This document shows positions 47,081-59,600 of a DNA stretch of 64,000 nucleotides, in pieces. The notes beneath the pieces are model-generated. The model was given only the letters and a program-made list of their open reading frames with translations. It had not been told where the DNA came from and searched no databases. The DNA comes from Amphibalanus amphitrite (taxonomy: Eukaryota; Arthropoda; Thecostraca; Balanomorpha; Balanidae), in contig NW_024882966.1 of NCBI RefSeq assembly GCF_019059575.1, positions 62,001 through 126,000 on the forward strand, read 5' to 3'. The position numbers were made by a program, and so were the translations under genes. Numbering within the stretch: the stretch's first letter is position 1; each line of letters begins with the position of its first letter.

Positions 47081-47136
47081 GCGGCGGAACGTGGAGGGCA
47101 TGGGGCACCATGCCCCCTTTGATTTTGGCATTTTAA
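47081..47136 (+). mobile_element. Terminus of a CATAGGCGGCGGA element
   Basis: Starts CATAGGCGGCGGAACG, then a GGGGCACCATGCCCC hairpin and TTTGATTTTGGCATTTTAAC; inverted counterpart at 4470-4539. It is interrupted at its TTAA (47133-47136) by the next element. Confidence 0.5.
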
Positions 47137-49079
47137 CCCGGCAGGCGGTGGGCCTCCCGGCCACCTTCCGCGCGGTGGGGGGAGGGGACATTTTTTTTGC
47201 CCCCGTATCTCCGAAACTACTGGACAGTGGCGCAGCCAGAACTCTGGCGACGGGGGTGAGAGACGTTCGCGATGGGCCCCCCAGCAAAGTGGGCCCCCTC
47301 AACCTAATGGGGGCCCCTTACCAACAACGAAAGGTCAGATCATTGTCCTGATCATTACCAGCCAAATCGGGGAAAAGGACACATATCTATTGATCTGAAG
47401 AGACGCGTAAAAAACAACAGCATATTTACAAAAACACGACCATTCTGCCCATATTTGCTGGGGGCGTGCAATTGATGGCCAGCGGCCACTCAAATGGTCG
47501 GGCTAGGTCATTAAAAAAGGTCAACATCAGTTTTTCGACTATTACTTTTGATATAGGAGAGGTAGAGTAATGAAATTGTCTTGAAGGTGTTAATCATCCA
47601 TACGGATCAGTTGATGACTTTCATGAACTTCTCAAGTAAGAGCATGCCCTTGATCTGCGGTCACATTTTGAAGTTGAAATTTTTATGTGAAATTATAGGT
47701 GTTAACATTCGATGCATGTTAACGAGGGAATGATGACAAAGTAACAGTCTCATAATTTTTCTCACCAAAGTTCTTGCAAAAATTCTTAGCAAAACTATTT
47801 TGGTAAAATGCGACTATTTAGATGGTTTTGCCCTCTGCTCTGTTGCCAAACCATTGACATGAGGCATTGAGGTCAAATCTTAAAAGCGAAAGCGTTTTGA
47901 AAGGCCCATCGAATGAGTTGTTCCGCGAAGCTCTAGCTCTTTGGTTCACGAGTTATACGGTTATTTGTGAAAATATAAAAACAAGAATTTTTTCGTCGTA
48001 ATCTTGTGTTTGTGTTTATCATAATTTTATCATAATTTCATCTTCAATGACCTCAGCGATGACCTAATCGCAAAATGAGCTCTACGATTCTGAAGCATCG
48101 TACAGCTAGGTATCTGTTGCTTTTCTCGTCTTTCTAGCCTTCTTAAATTATGATCGGGTTTGGCCGATACGCCCCCCCCCCCCATGGCTGATTGCACGCG
48201 TTAGAGAGCTATCGAACCCACTTTCAGAGCGCTATAGCTTTATATGTCCTCGAGTGTCGAAATAGGCGAAACTTTTCCTTCGATGAACATGATGACGTGG
48301 GCTTTGGTCTGAACTGCAACATGACTGAAGTAATTTCTCCATGATTTTCGACGCTCTTTAGAAAGCCGCCTGCCGCTGCACTTGTCGCTACGTGACCCTG
48401 GAGTCAGGTAAGAAGGGAATATTCAAACACCCCTCAGGGGCGTAAAACTGGAAAGCCTGGGGCCCTGCTCTGCGGGGCGCGGTCGAGCTAGGCTAGAGCT
48501 AGTTCGGGATGTTTACAAGCCCACGTAAAGCCTTCAAGAATCTGCATAGAGCACAGGCCTTCCAAGACTTGGGGGTTTAGATATCAACAATCGACATAGT
48601 CTTTTGAGACCTGCGTGGTGGCTATCAGAGGTCGGTGGGCCCCTCAAAAGCCGGTGCAGGAGCCTCAGGTGTCAGTTTGGAGCCATCATGGACCGGTGTG
48701 GAGTCCTGATGAATACCTTGGCGTCAAACCCCTAGACGGGCGGTGAGGCAGGCATAGGCCTGAAGAGAAGAGGAATTTTCAGATGTCGGCTTGACATCTT
48801 AAGGGCCTTGCATGGCTTTCTCAGAGGCTGACATATCGTACTACGGGACCTCCATGAGCCTCAAAAACCTCTATGGGCCCCCTCACGCTTGGGGTAGGCT
48901 TCCTGAAGCATAAAATCTCTGAGTCTTGAGATGGGCCCATTAGACATGAACTGGGCCATCAATATACATGTGGTGAATTGACCTTTATCAAGCATGATAT
49001 CGGCTCAACCAGGATTGGGATAGGCCCTCTCAGACCCAGACCAGGCACCGAGTACGGACCCTCCCACACGTAGGATGAT

Positions 49080-49905
49080 CCTTTCATTCCTGGGATGAGT
49101 CTTCTCAGGCCTGAACTGGGCCCTCTCAGACCTGAAATGGGCCCCTCTCAAGCCTGAAGTGGACCCTCTCAGGCCTCAAATAGGTCCTCTAGGGCCTGAA
49201 ATGGGCCCTCTCAGGCCTGACATTAGCCGTCTCAGACCTGAAATGGGCCCTCTCAGACCTGAAATGGCCCCCTCAGCCCGGAAATGGTCCCTATCATGTC
49301 GAAAAAGGGCCCCCTCATACCGCAACTGGGCCCTCTCAGGTCTGAAATGGTGCCTCTTATGCCTGAAACGGGCCCTCTCTGGCCTGAAATGGGCCCTCTC
49401 AAGCTTGAAATGGGCCCCCTCAGACCTGAAATGGGCCCTATCAGGCCTCAAACATGCCCTCTAGGGCCTGAAATGGACCCCTTCAGGCCTGAAATGGGCC
49501 CTCACAGGCATCAAATGGGCCCTCTCAGGCCTGAAATGGGCCCCTCTCAAGCCTCAAACAGGCCCTCTAAGGCCTGAAATGGGCCCGCTCAAGCTTCAAC
49601 TGGGCCCCTTCAGGCCTGAAATGGGCCCCTCTCAGGCCTGAAATGGGCCCTATCAGGCCTCAAACATGCCCTCTAGGGCCTGAAATGGACCCCTTCAGGT
49701 CTGAAATGGGCCCTCACAGGCATCAAATGGGCCTTCTCAGGCCTGAAATGGGCCCCTGAGAGGGCCTCTCAAGCCTCAAACAGGCCCTCTAAGGCCTGAA
49801 ATGGGCCCTCTCAAGCTTCAACTGGGCCCCTTCAGGCCTGAAATGGGCCTTCACAGACCTGAAATGGGCCCTCTCAGGTCTGAAATGGCCCTCTCATGCC
49901 ATGGA
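49080..49905. repeat. 21-bp minisatellite, inverted copy
   Basis: Reverse-orientation counterpart of 34965-35790, inside copy 2 of the 5.47-kb element. Confidence 0.9.
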
Positions 49906-50077
49906 TGTACCCCCTTTAATCATAAAATGGGACTATAAATCCTAAAGGGGGGGGGGGCTATCAGGCCTGAACACTGTTTTTCAGTCCTATGGCGGACCTT
50001 GACATTAGTGATAGAAAATTGTCAGGCTGCATAACGTTACAAATGAAATGGATGGCTGTGATGAGCATCGTTATATA

Positions 50078-51564
50078 TGTTACAGGCAAAGTGAAAACTC
50101 GGGCATTTTGCAAAATGCCTAGGCAATTTGCAAAATGCCTGACCGGCTAGGCATTTTGCAAAATGCCCAGGCAATTTGCAAAATGCCTGACCGCCAGGCA
50201 TTTTGCGAAATGCCTAGGCAATTTGCAAACTGCCTGACCCACCAGGCATTTTGCGAACTGCCTGGGCAGTTTACAAAATGCCTGGCGGGTCAGGCATTTT
50301 GCAAAATGCCTGAGTTGTGATTGATTTATTTTACCGTTTTTGTTTACCACAGGCGTTGACCATGTCGCTCCCATGCGCCTGAGCCCCCAACACATTCAAT
50401 ATTTACGAATATACCCACGTCTTGCGCCACTTCCGTCGAGATGGAACCACTACTGAATGGTGTAGATTGAGCCAACGTCTCCCTATAATTTTCGTGTACG
50501 GAGTTGTAGCCGTTCGTGTGTAGGAATGCTGCGATGGGGCGCGGAGCATGGCACAGAGAAACATGGGCGCGGAAAAACGCGGCGACCGGCCGAATATTGA
50601 CCCGACATTCTTCGTTTCCCGTGCTTATTTACATCACGGCAAGAGAGGGCCGCAGCGACATGGGGTTGCCAGCGATCGATAGAACAGAGACAAGCGTATC
50701 CAATAAACATTTTTGTTAATCACGTGTCACGTGGAATGAAATGGTCTATATCTTGAGAAATCAGCCATTTTTGGTACATTTCAGGAAAAACAGCATTTAA
50801 AAAACAATGGTAATGCATTGGAATGAGATGAGATACATTCCATAGACAACAACAACATGTGGCTTTTCCGCTTTTCCAGAAAAGCAAGTTTTTGGTCATC
50901 CACGACCCACGTGCACACCTTTGTAATAAAAAGACGCTGAGAAATTACAAGTTTTACATGCAACGGGCATGTTCATCTTTACACGGTCACAATGCATTGA
51001 TAATGTAGACGTGTGGCTCGCCAACCAAGCTACCATACATCGAAAGAACATTCTTTTCTGATCAATATCCACACAAAGTATTTCCAGAGTCATCTCAAGG
51101 CTCTTAGAAACATAACCGTGTTTAACGCGTGTTTACCGATAAACCGCGCCGGGCGCCCGGTGGCCGGCGCGGCGGCCGGGCCGCTCGCGCTGCCTGGGGC
51201 CCAGTGACATTGAACTCGGCAGCGCTACCCGGAGAATGTCTCACTGTGTGTCCTCCCACTTGGTGCGTATCGCTTGTGATTAACCCCTGTTGGCGGCACT
51301 TACAATGATGCTTACGCATCGTCGGTGGTGTGAGTTCGATGTCAGGCATTTTGCAAACTGCCTGAGAAAATAATTTCAGGCAGTTTGCAAAATGCCTGGT
51401 GGGCCAGGCAGTTTGCAAACTGCCTAGGCATTTTGCAAAATGCCTGGCAGGTCAGGCATTTTGCAAATTGCCTGGGCATTTTGCAAAATGCCTAGCCAGT
51501 CAGGCATTTTGCAAATTGCCTAGGCATTTTGCAAAATGCCCGAGTTTTCACTTTGCCTGTAACA
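50078..51564 (-). mobile_element. Palindrome-array element, version B, copy 2
   Basis: 1487 bp, TATA at 50074-50077 and 51565-51568; inverted counterpart of 33305-34791, carried inside the 5.47-kb element. Palindrome arrays at 50102-50310 and 51342-51540. Confidence 0.8.
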
Positions 51565-51568
51565 TATA

Positions 51569-52526
51569 CGAGGTGTGGCTAAAAAGAAACCGGACTGCTC
51601 GTGCTGGCCATAAAGTAGGGGGCCCAAAAACTAGCGACACACTTGACATTAATCTCTATCATATTGTCGTGATGCGTGCCAAACGGCATCTCGATATCGC
51701 TATTATTCTCCTTTCCACAGCTCCTTATTTTATTAATGACGCTGGCGCCGGTCACTCTGGTCTGGGTGTCCTCGACCGATTCAAAATGGGTTTGCTTGAC
51801 GACGTTTTTCATTTTAGGGAACAGCCGAAAGTCACAGGGAGTAAAGAGGGTGCTTGAGCACCGCGATCTGCTTTTCGCCAAAAAAAACTGCTTGACGCTA
51901 ATGGCAGAATGCGCGGGCGCGTTGTCGTGATGCAGCACCCAGTTCTTGGCTTCCCAGAAATTCCACTTGGTGCGGCCGCTCGTGAGAAGGGGCGTCCCAG
52001 GTCTTCCTTGTAGAAGTGCTGGTTGACTGTGGTACGCCTCCGGCACGAGCTGGCGGTGAACGAATCCCCTGTGATCGAAAAAGACGATCAATGTCGTCTC
52101 CACCCTCGACTTCGACATGCGTGCGGATGTTGATGGACCTCCAGACCTTGGGGTCATCACCGACATCCTCACGGCCAGTGCTGAACCTCGTATGCCATCC
52201 AAACACTTGCATGTGACACATGAATTGCTCCCCATAAACAGCCTTGAACAGATTCAGCGTCTCTGTTGGACTTTTCTCCAGTCTGGCAAGGAACGTGATG
52301 TTCCTTCTTTTCTTCGACGCTCATTGTAGAAGCCTGGCGATGACAAGGCCGTCCAACATCAATAAAACAAAGAGCTGTGGAAAGGAGAATAATAGCGATA
52401 ACGAGGTGCCGTTTGGCACACATCACGACAATATGATAAAGATTAATGTCAAGTGGCTCGCTAGTCTTCGGGCCCCCTACTCTATGGCCAGCACGAGCAG
52501 TCCGGTTTCTTTTTAGCCACACCTCG
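51569..52526 (-). pseudogene. Degenerate mariner element, copy 2
   Basis: 958 bp. The C-terminal transposase half is open as one 218-residue frame on the - strand (51579-52235), including HHDNAPAHSA and TPCDFRLFPKMK. The T-run is two bases shorter than in copy 1, where this frame breaks. The N-terminal half remains in other frames, so it is inactive. Confidence 0.85.
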
Positions 52527-52532
52527 TATACT

Positions 52533-52602
52533 ATGTAATACGAGACGTAGTAGCCTTTGCTCATATTAATATGAGCAAAGGCTACTACGTCTCGTATTAC
52601 AT
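52533..52602. repeat. Perfect 70-bp palindrome, second copy
   Basis: Identical to 32265-32334, adjacent to the mariner end in both 5.47-kb elements. Confidence 0.95.
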
Positions 52603-53446
52603 TGCATAACGTTACAGTTCGAATCGACGGTGGGCCCCTAGGATAAGAGACGGGGGTGAGATCTCACCCCTTTCACCCCCCCTGGCTGCGCCACTGCTAC
52701 TGGACGGATCCAAACTTCAAACGGCGAAGAAAATTCAAACGGCGTTCGATAGCCCTGTCAAATTTGTCGAAGGAAACCAAATTTCATTGACCTCGGGGTC
52801 ACCGATGACGTCACAGGTCAGGTCAAAGATAGAATGTTTCACCGTTCACGGGGCTTCTAGGGAAAGCGCTATAACACCGAGTAAAACACATTTTGTCGAA
52901 AATCAGCGATAGGGCGTCAGTTATCTAGTACATATGTTGCTATTAGAGGTCACTGGTCATACCAGGTCAGGTCACAGGTCAGGTCACCAAAGGTCACCAA
53001 GGGTCACCACATGAACCCAACTTTACTAAGGTTGTGCAATGCATGTTATATGGCCAGTTTTTCATTTCCAACTCAATGGTGTTGGTTATAAGACCATCAG
53101 GTACGGTTTAGGTCACTTTCTGGTGGAGGTCAGGACTCAGGTCAAGGTCAGGTAAAAAAAGGTCAAATTTCAAAGTTGATATTTTTGCATAAAATGGGCA
53201 TTGATTCGATGCAGCTTGTCACGGGGAGTCTAATGGTGGCGTTTTTTGCGCTACGAGGTCTAGAATTGCTAAAAATTGAGTTTGAAAATTTGAGGTCATC
53301 AATTTTTAACAGTTATTTCGCTATAACTTGGCCAAAAAAAGAGGTATCGATCTCAAATTTAGTATGTGGATAGAAGGTGGTAGGGACTATCACATATCTT
53401 CCGTTTTTTCGAAATTCAAAAAACTTTTTGGATTTTTCGGCTATTA

Positions 53447-54409
53447 GGGTAAGGGCGGGTAAGAGGACGCAGGCGACAAGAGTACGCAGCAGCTGTTTCG
53501 GTTGCTTCGCAACGCCTCATCAGCGTCATCTCGAGTCCTAAGGAAGCTGTCTCTCACGCGGCATCGATGGTGGAAGGTGGGCGCGCTACGGGTTCACTTG
53601 TCTTTTTTTAGAGGCTTAGACGTGTTTTTCACATCGTGTTTTCACTTTTAGACTTTTTGGGGTGCAGGAAAATGTGTGACCTTCCTCAGGGAGTGGCAAT
53701 AGAATTTTCATTTTTTTCTATCAAGATACCACGGGAAATCTGGTGTGTGTGTCAAGTCCCAATTGTTTACGCGACGACTGTGGCGCCAGCTCTCAGCCCG
53801 CTTTGTGTCTACCGTATGTGTCGGCCATGAGTACGCATTGCCGTGGCGGACAAGAGTACGCAGTTTTCCGAGTGCGTGGTTGTGTTGCATTAATCAACTT
53901 AGTGCATCAGGCGCGCAACCCCTCAGCAGATTCACGGGATTGGCCAACAAGGTGGATGACACTCGGGGGGACGCCGAGCAGTTGGGGAAACCACGAAGAG
54001 CATCACTGTTTCTGGTAGACCAGGGGGTATTTGCACGACCACAGCGGGGCGCCTCGACTCTGTTAAGAGTGACTGTTTTAGTGGCTGCGGCAATAAAGAT
54101 AACAATAGTTTAATTACTTGCATGAATGCATTGATTCCAGCGAGTAGGAATGCATACACGTAGTGCGTACCCCACCCGCACGAAGTGCGTAGTCTTGTAC
54201 TGCCTATCGGGCAAGAGTACGCAAATGCAGGGTGTTAGAAAATTGCTTACGGTCACGCTTTAAATTGGACGTAGGCCGCTGTGGTCATGACAGTTTATGG
54301 ACAAATGATCAGGCTTTATCGGAATATACTGATCGTAGCCGTAAACCAAAACCGAACGGCGTGAGACGACAAAATGCATTAGGTGCGTACTCTTGTACGG
54401 TCGTCCCCT
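53447..54409. mobile_element. Element with subterminal CAAGAGTACGCA repeats
   Basis: CAAGAGTACGCA occurs at 53477, 53851 and 54212 and inverted at 54384. The ends share GAGGACG/GGGGACG followed by ACAAGAGTACGCA in inverted orientation. CTAT flanks both sides (about 53441 and 54409), a possible duplication. Boundaries are approximate. No recognisable protein. Confidence 0.4.
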
Positions 54410-54790
54410 ATATTCAAAAAATCTATTTTTGATTTTTGGGGTCAAAATAAAAAAAATTAAAAAATCTGAGATTACAGTTTTGTAGCCCTTTAAATTCTAC
54501 ACCTTTTATGTTTAAACATTTTTCTGTATATCTAAGGCTGTAGGCCTGACAGCTCTTCTCGCGAAACCTTTTTTTTTTTGGTAGAAAATGGCAGAAATGA
54601 CGTCACTCTGACGTCATTAGCGTCCAACCTATCATAGCCTTTGGAACAAGTTTTGGTCACAATGTGCAATAGCTGTTCACGGGAGGGTACTGAAAGTTTG
54701 GTGACGATCGGCGCAGCGGTTCTCGAGATATATCGAAAAACTAAAGGGGGGGAGGGCAAAAAATGCCCCCCCACTGCCTGGAAGGTAAAC

Positions 54791-55470
54791 ATGAGTCCTA
54801 TGGGCGTTGCATGGAAAGAATGGGACCAAAAGTCGGCAGGCCCCCCCCCCCTTAATCGATGGTGTTCCATCGCTATTCGCTACCGACTGCTACGCCACAC
54901 TCCCCTGAGCCGCCGGCCGCGCCACTCGCCAGTGCCTCTGCACAGCAGGGGCCCAGAAGGCAGAAACCCCATGCAGTCTTATACGGCCTTGCATGCAGTG
55001 GTGAGTCTGATACGTCTTTGGATACGTCTAAGTTGGCATTCCGAAAAGACGATTTAACAATTCAAGAAACATGTAAACGACCATCTTAAAAGGTTAGGTA
55101 AATATTTACATAAGGTCCGATTGACTGTTCACGCATAAATTTTGCATATTCTTACATTATTTGACATTCTGAATCCAGATATCATACTTACGTGCGGCGG
55201 AAAAATCAAAAAACACAAAAATAACAACCTGTTACACCCCTTCACAACACGATACATACCCACACGTGCACGCACCGATGACGCGAATGAATGCGACGAG
55301 AGAAAAACGCCGCCGTTTTAGCGCTGCCATATGAAGTTTTTTTGCTGCCATTTTCGGGGAAATGTTGGGAACCGGGGTTTATGGGTGGGGAGGGAATCAA
55401 ATACGATAATCAATGAAAGTGACGTCAAAATAACAAAACACGAAAAAAATGGTAAAAATCATAAACTAAT
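54791..55470. other. Unassigned sequence
   Basis: No gene or repeat family recognised. Includes a C-run (54841-54851) and open frames without recognisable similarity. Confidence 0.35.
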
Positions 55471-55507
55471 CTAACCTAACCTAACCTAACCTAACCTAAC
55501 CTAACCT
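55471..55507. repeat. Interstitial arthropod telomere repeat (CCTAA)n
   Basis: Seven perfect CTAAC units in a row. TTAGG is the ancestral telomere motif of arthropods. Confidence 0.85.
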
Positions 55508-55560
55508 ACTGATATTTGCCTACCGGGGATAAGGAAAAAGTTACTTGCAGGAATAGATAG

Positions 55561-55679
55561 CAGGCAAGAGTAAATCAAATATTTTTAGGTTAAGTGGTCA
55601 TGCATCAGGCTTCAGGCCTTCGGCCTGAAGCCAGATACATAACCACTTAACCTAAAAATATTTGATTTACTCTTGCCTG
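55561..55679. mobile_element. 119-bp fold-back
   Basis: Near-perfect hairpin with arms of about 57 bp. The outer ends are CAGGCAAGAGTAAATCAAAT and the centre is a GGCTTCAGGCC/GGCCTGAAGCC stem. The right edge reads TTGCCTGTAA, a 10-base match to the ends of the palindrome-array elements. Confidence 0.75.
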
Positions 55680-56640
55680 TAATCTCTCCTAAGCATCGCC
55701 TTCGGCACTGCACTGCTCCGCCACGAGTATTATTATGACGTCACTTTCATAACAAAATCGAATAGCGTAATGTTTTAACTCAACCTTGGAGTTTATTCAT
55801 TCGATCCTTTCCACGTGGCGCAAACGGCTGGTGGAGTGCGGTAGTGGCCGATGGTGACGGTAAATATTTTACAGGTGCTTTAAAACTTGGTTGCGCCATG
55901 AATAACTGTCTGATATGAAATCAGGAGGCCAAAATACATCGTGTGGTATGTTTGTTATACTCACTTTGGCGATCGGACCTTATGTATATAAATACCAAAG
56001 GTTACGGTACATACAAAACAAAAACAAAACACTGGAAGCCGGAAGGTTGAGGTGGTAGCCACCTTATATCGCCATGCTATGTTATGCATGAACATATTTT
56101 ACCCAGGCTACAGAATTCATGGATTATTAATTACCTCCGTCGTATCGCCCACATTTGACATCAGTATGGAAACAACAGCGTCGGGAAACTTATAAAAATG
56201 CAGTAATTATAGCGTGATCGACACCACACAGCTTCTGGACACCATTTGCACTGACTTTTTGTTTTGTTTTGACTTGTCAATCAGTCGCCATGGTAACTGT
56301 TTTTCAAGAGCTTTTGATATACAACTTGAGTCAAATGTAACGATATAAAGGAACAAAATATTCACTTTTTCAGTAATTTTAGCTCATATTTTTGACAAGA
56401 AATAAAGAAAATCATCATTTGAAAAAAGAAATAAAAAACCACTTATATCTTTAAAAATAAACCTCAAATGCAAAAGTTGATGAACTCGTCACTAACGCGC
56501 AGAGATGACCCACATATGTTGGTTTGTTTGTTTTCCATTGCCAATTGCAATGCACGGAGAGTAATAATAGCAGCAAAAGTGCGGAGTATATCGGTCGCAT
56601 ATTTAATTGTTACTTTTAAAATTACAATATCAATAGCAGG
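55680..56640. other. Upstream region of the FAM177-like gene
   Basis: No gene or TATA box convincingly placed. AT-rich, presumably 5' flank and 5'UTR of the gene that starts at 56641. Confidence 0.4.
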
Positions 56641-59600
56641 ATGGCCGCAGACAGCAGAGATGTTAATCTTGAGATGGTAAGTCGGTAGGGTACCTAGGTA
56701 CCTACCTATCTAAATCTGTTAGTTGGGTACCAGTCTCTAATTCATTTTATTGCAATGTTTATGTTGATGGGTCAAACTATCCACCTTATTACCCACAGTT
56801 AAGGCATGTTCCCATGGTGGCTCCAACCTCCTCTTGTCTTCCAAAATAATTATGTTGCTCCTCGAATCGAAGCTCCTTCAACTTTCAAGCTTATTCCAAT
56901 TTGAATTCCACTTCTGATCACAACTTTTCTCCCTCGAGAGAATATCATGTAGCCAACAGTTTCGGGCGCACCACGTGGCGGATGGGACGTGTCATTCTCC
57001 CTTGTGAATTAAAGCTAAATTTTTGGGTGAAGTTTTGGTAGACATTAGATACCAACGTATTTTGGTGCTCATAAAGCCTTCTCTTCCAAGATATTTCTAG
57101 ATTGGCCATGGGAGTAGATCCTTATTTTCAGACCCTTAATTTCAGATTCTTAATTTCAGACTGAGACTGTATCTTTCTGCCAAAAGAATTTTTATGAATT
57201 GTGTTTGGCAGTATGATGATAGTTTGTGTGGCGAAGGCTTAAAAATGATGATTTTTCAGGGAGATTAAGCTGAAATGTGGAGCTGAAATCCAAGTAGACA
57301 ACATCATCTAACCTGATCTAACCTTACCTATAGGGCGGCTGAAATTTGGCATGGGAATAGCAGGTGAAACTGCCTATCTTTCTTAACAGTGTACTGACCT
57401 ACTAAACAACCTACATCCCTACCACCTACCAAGCTACCAACCTGCACCTACCAACCTACAACCTACCACTTGGACTTCATCTTCACATATACTGATTAAG
57501 CTGCATGTTATGTTCATCTAGAACATTGGCTGAGCTGCTGAAGTGCTAGATCCTGTTGAATGAAGCTAGATTTAAGTTAGGTACTCCAGTGCTCATATGA
57601 GATGTAGTATGCAGTTCACAAATGGTGGGAGCAGTCTGAGTCATCAAAGTAATTTGAGTGGGATGGACCACCTGTTACTATTTGGCATACTTGACTTTGA
57701 CATTCAACTTCTCTTTGATACCCTGAATTGTGTGCTCATACCTTGGTGGCTGGACTAAGTTCTGACAAAACAAGCTTTGCCAAACTGATTGGCCATGGCC
57801 CAATCTTTCCAGTGAAGCATGTAAGCAAAGTTTATAAAAAGATGAATGGCAAAATAAGGGTTTCTCTAAACTCATGAGTATCATCAATATTTACTCTGGC
57901 TCTGTACTACAGTTACTCATTTACTCATTTACCAGTTACCACATTTACATTTACTCATTTACTCTGATTTAAGTTGGCAACTCTGTGTACCACCAACTGT
58001 CACTCAACTGAAAAGGATTTTTTTCAATTTTAGGTTCATGTAAGGTGGTAAACAATTCGTTTTTGTTTCAGACTGAAGAGCAGCAGGCGGCTGGCGATTC
58101 TCGCGGAGAAGCCCCTCCGACACCCATAGCGGTCCCAACTGTCTCAGAAAAGGTACCGGTCAGATTCAATAACATTGCATTGTGATATAATGCTACTACT
58201 AACCTTGATGCACTGTATTTATACCAAATCACCCCACTCTTGTCTCCAGGTGCCCGCAGAAAGTGTCGATGGAAAGAAGGCCCGCGTGCCGCGGCGCATC
58301 CTGCACTTCAGCGATGGCACTATGGAGGAATACAGTACAGACGAGGACGAGCCCGACCAGCCGGCCCAGGACGCCCTTACGCACCTGCGCACGGAGAACC
58401 CAGTGAGTGTGACCGGTCCGGTGTGCCGTTGGTTGCATCGTCTCTAGCTGGGCTACGCAGAAAATCAAATGGATCACCACTGCACATTTTGGGCTAAAGA
58501 AGCAGAAAACCAAAACCTAACATGCCAGACTTTCTCTTATTGAATGACCTAATGTGATGATGTGACATTTCGCGAAGAGATCGTAACTCCCGACCTGACG
58601 CGGTATTTTAAGACTTGTTTGTGTGTTTGGCAGAAATCGATGGGCTGGCTACCATGGGCATGGTGGTGGTTCCGCTATGCCGGATACCGCACGCTCGGCG
58701 GAGTGGACAATATGGGAGAGAAACTGGCCTACATGCTGGGCATCACGTCACCAAAGTATCAGTACGAACTCGACGAGTACTACGAAATGAAGAAAAAGGT
58801 CGGTAGTCAGGACCACTTCAGTGGACATAGGTGAACGGGGTTCTCATGCCATAAGAGCCTTCGCTCGAGGACTTGTGTAAGGAAGTTGCCATAGTTATTA
58901 TTGAAAGTGTATGTCCATAGACCTCTGTGGTCTATGGTAATAGCCCTGCCTCTGGTCTATTTAGGCAACTGAAGTCAGTTATTGCACCTAAGCGCGGTCC
59001 CTCAGTATCTCCTGTCAGCTTAACTGCCTCAGAGCTTAACAACTACTTCTGTTCCATAGGCAGGTCTACTCGTGACGCAGTGGTGACAGAGTTTGAACGT
59101 TCTGGTCGCCAGCCGCTGGATGTTAGGCTCCCTCGCATCCATACAGGGGCTCTACACATCATACCAGTCACGCTTGACCAGCTCCACAGAGTGATCCTTA
59201 GTATGCCGGATAGGGACACATGCGTGCCGGGTGACATACCAGTTAGGATTTTAAAGCTGTGTTTTAACCACATCGGCCGCCATTTACTACGAATCATCAA
59301 TACTAGTCTAGTCACAGAGCACGTTCCCGCTAGCTGGAAGCGAGCGGTTGTTATCCCTCTCCATAAGAGAGGAGACCCGTCACTGACATCGAACTTTCGA
59401 CCTATCACCAATGTGCCAACTGTGTGCAAACTCATTGAGAAGTTAGTTCATCATCAGATCAGTACTTACCTTGAACATCACTGCCTTTTTAGTCCGGAAC
59501 AGCATGGTTTTATGTCAGATCATTCCACAACCACAGCTCTTTTATCCATGACTGACCAAATCCTGGACGGCATGGACCAGTCTCAGGTAACTCTTCTCGC

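Larger units (their letters stand above)
47225..52696 (-). mobile_element. 5.47-kb element with CAGTGGCGCAGCCAG ends, copy 2
   Basis: Inverse orientation to 32170-37644. Duplication CTACTGGA at 47217-47224 and 52697-52704, different from that of copy 1, so it is an independent insertion and not a simple inverted duplication. By eye the copies differ only at rare bases and homopolymer lengths: 5472 against 5475 bp. Confidence 0.82.
47137..54790. mobile_element. AGGTCA/G-hairpin element, family 6, split by later insertions
   Basis: The left end follows TTAA and starts CCCGGCAGGCGG, with a GGGGGGAGGGG/GCCCCC hairpin. Interior text rich in AGGTCA resumes at 52705-53450. A matching hairpin with CCCCCCACTGCCTGGAAGG lies at about 54760-54783. 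The right terminal repeat and TTAA are not clear. It is interrupted by the 5.47-kb element and by the CAAGAGTACGCA element. Confidence 0.5.
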
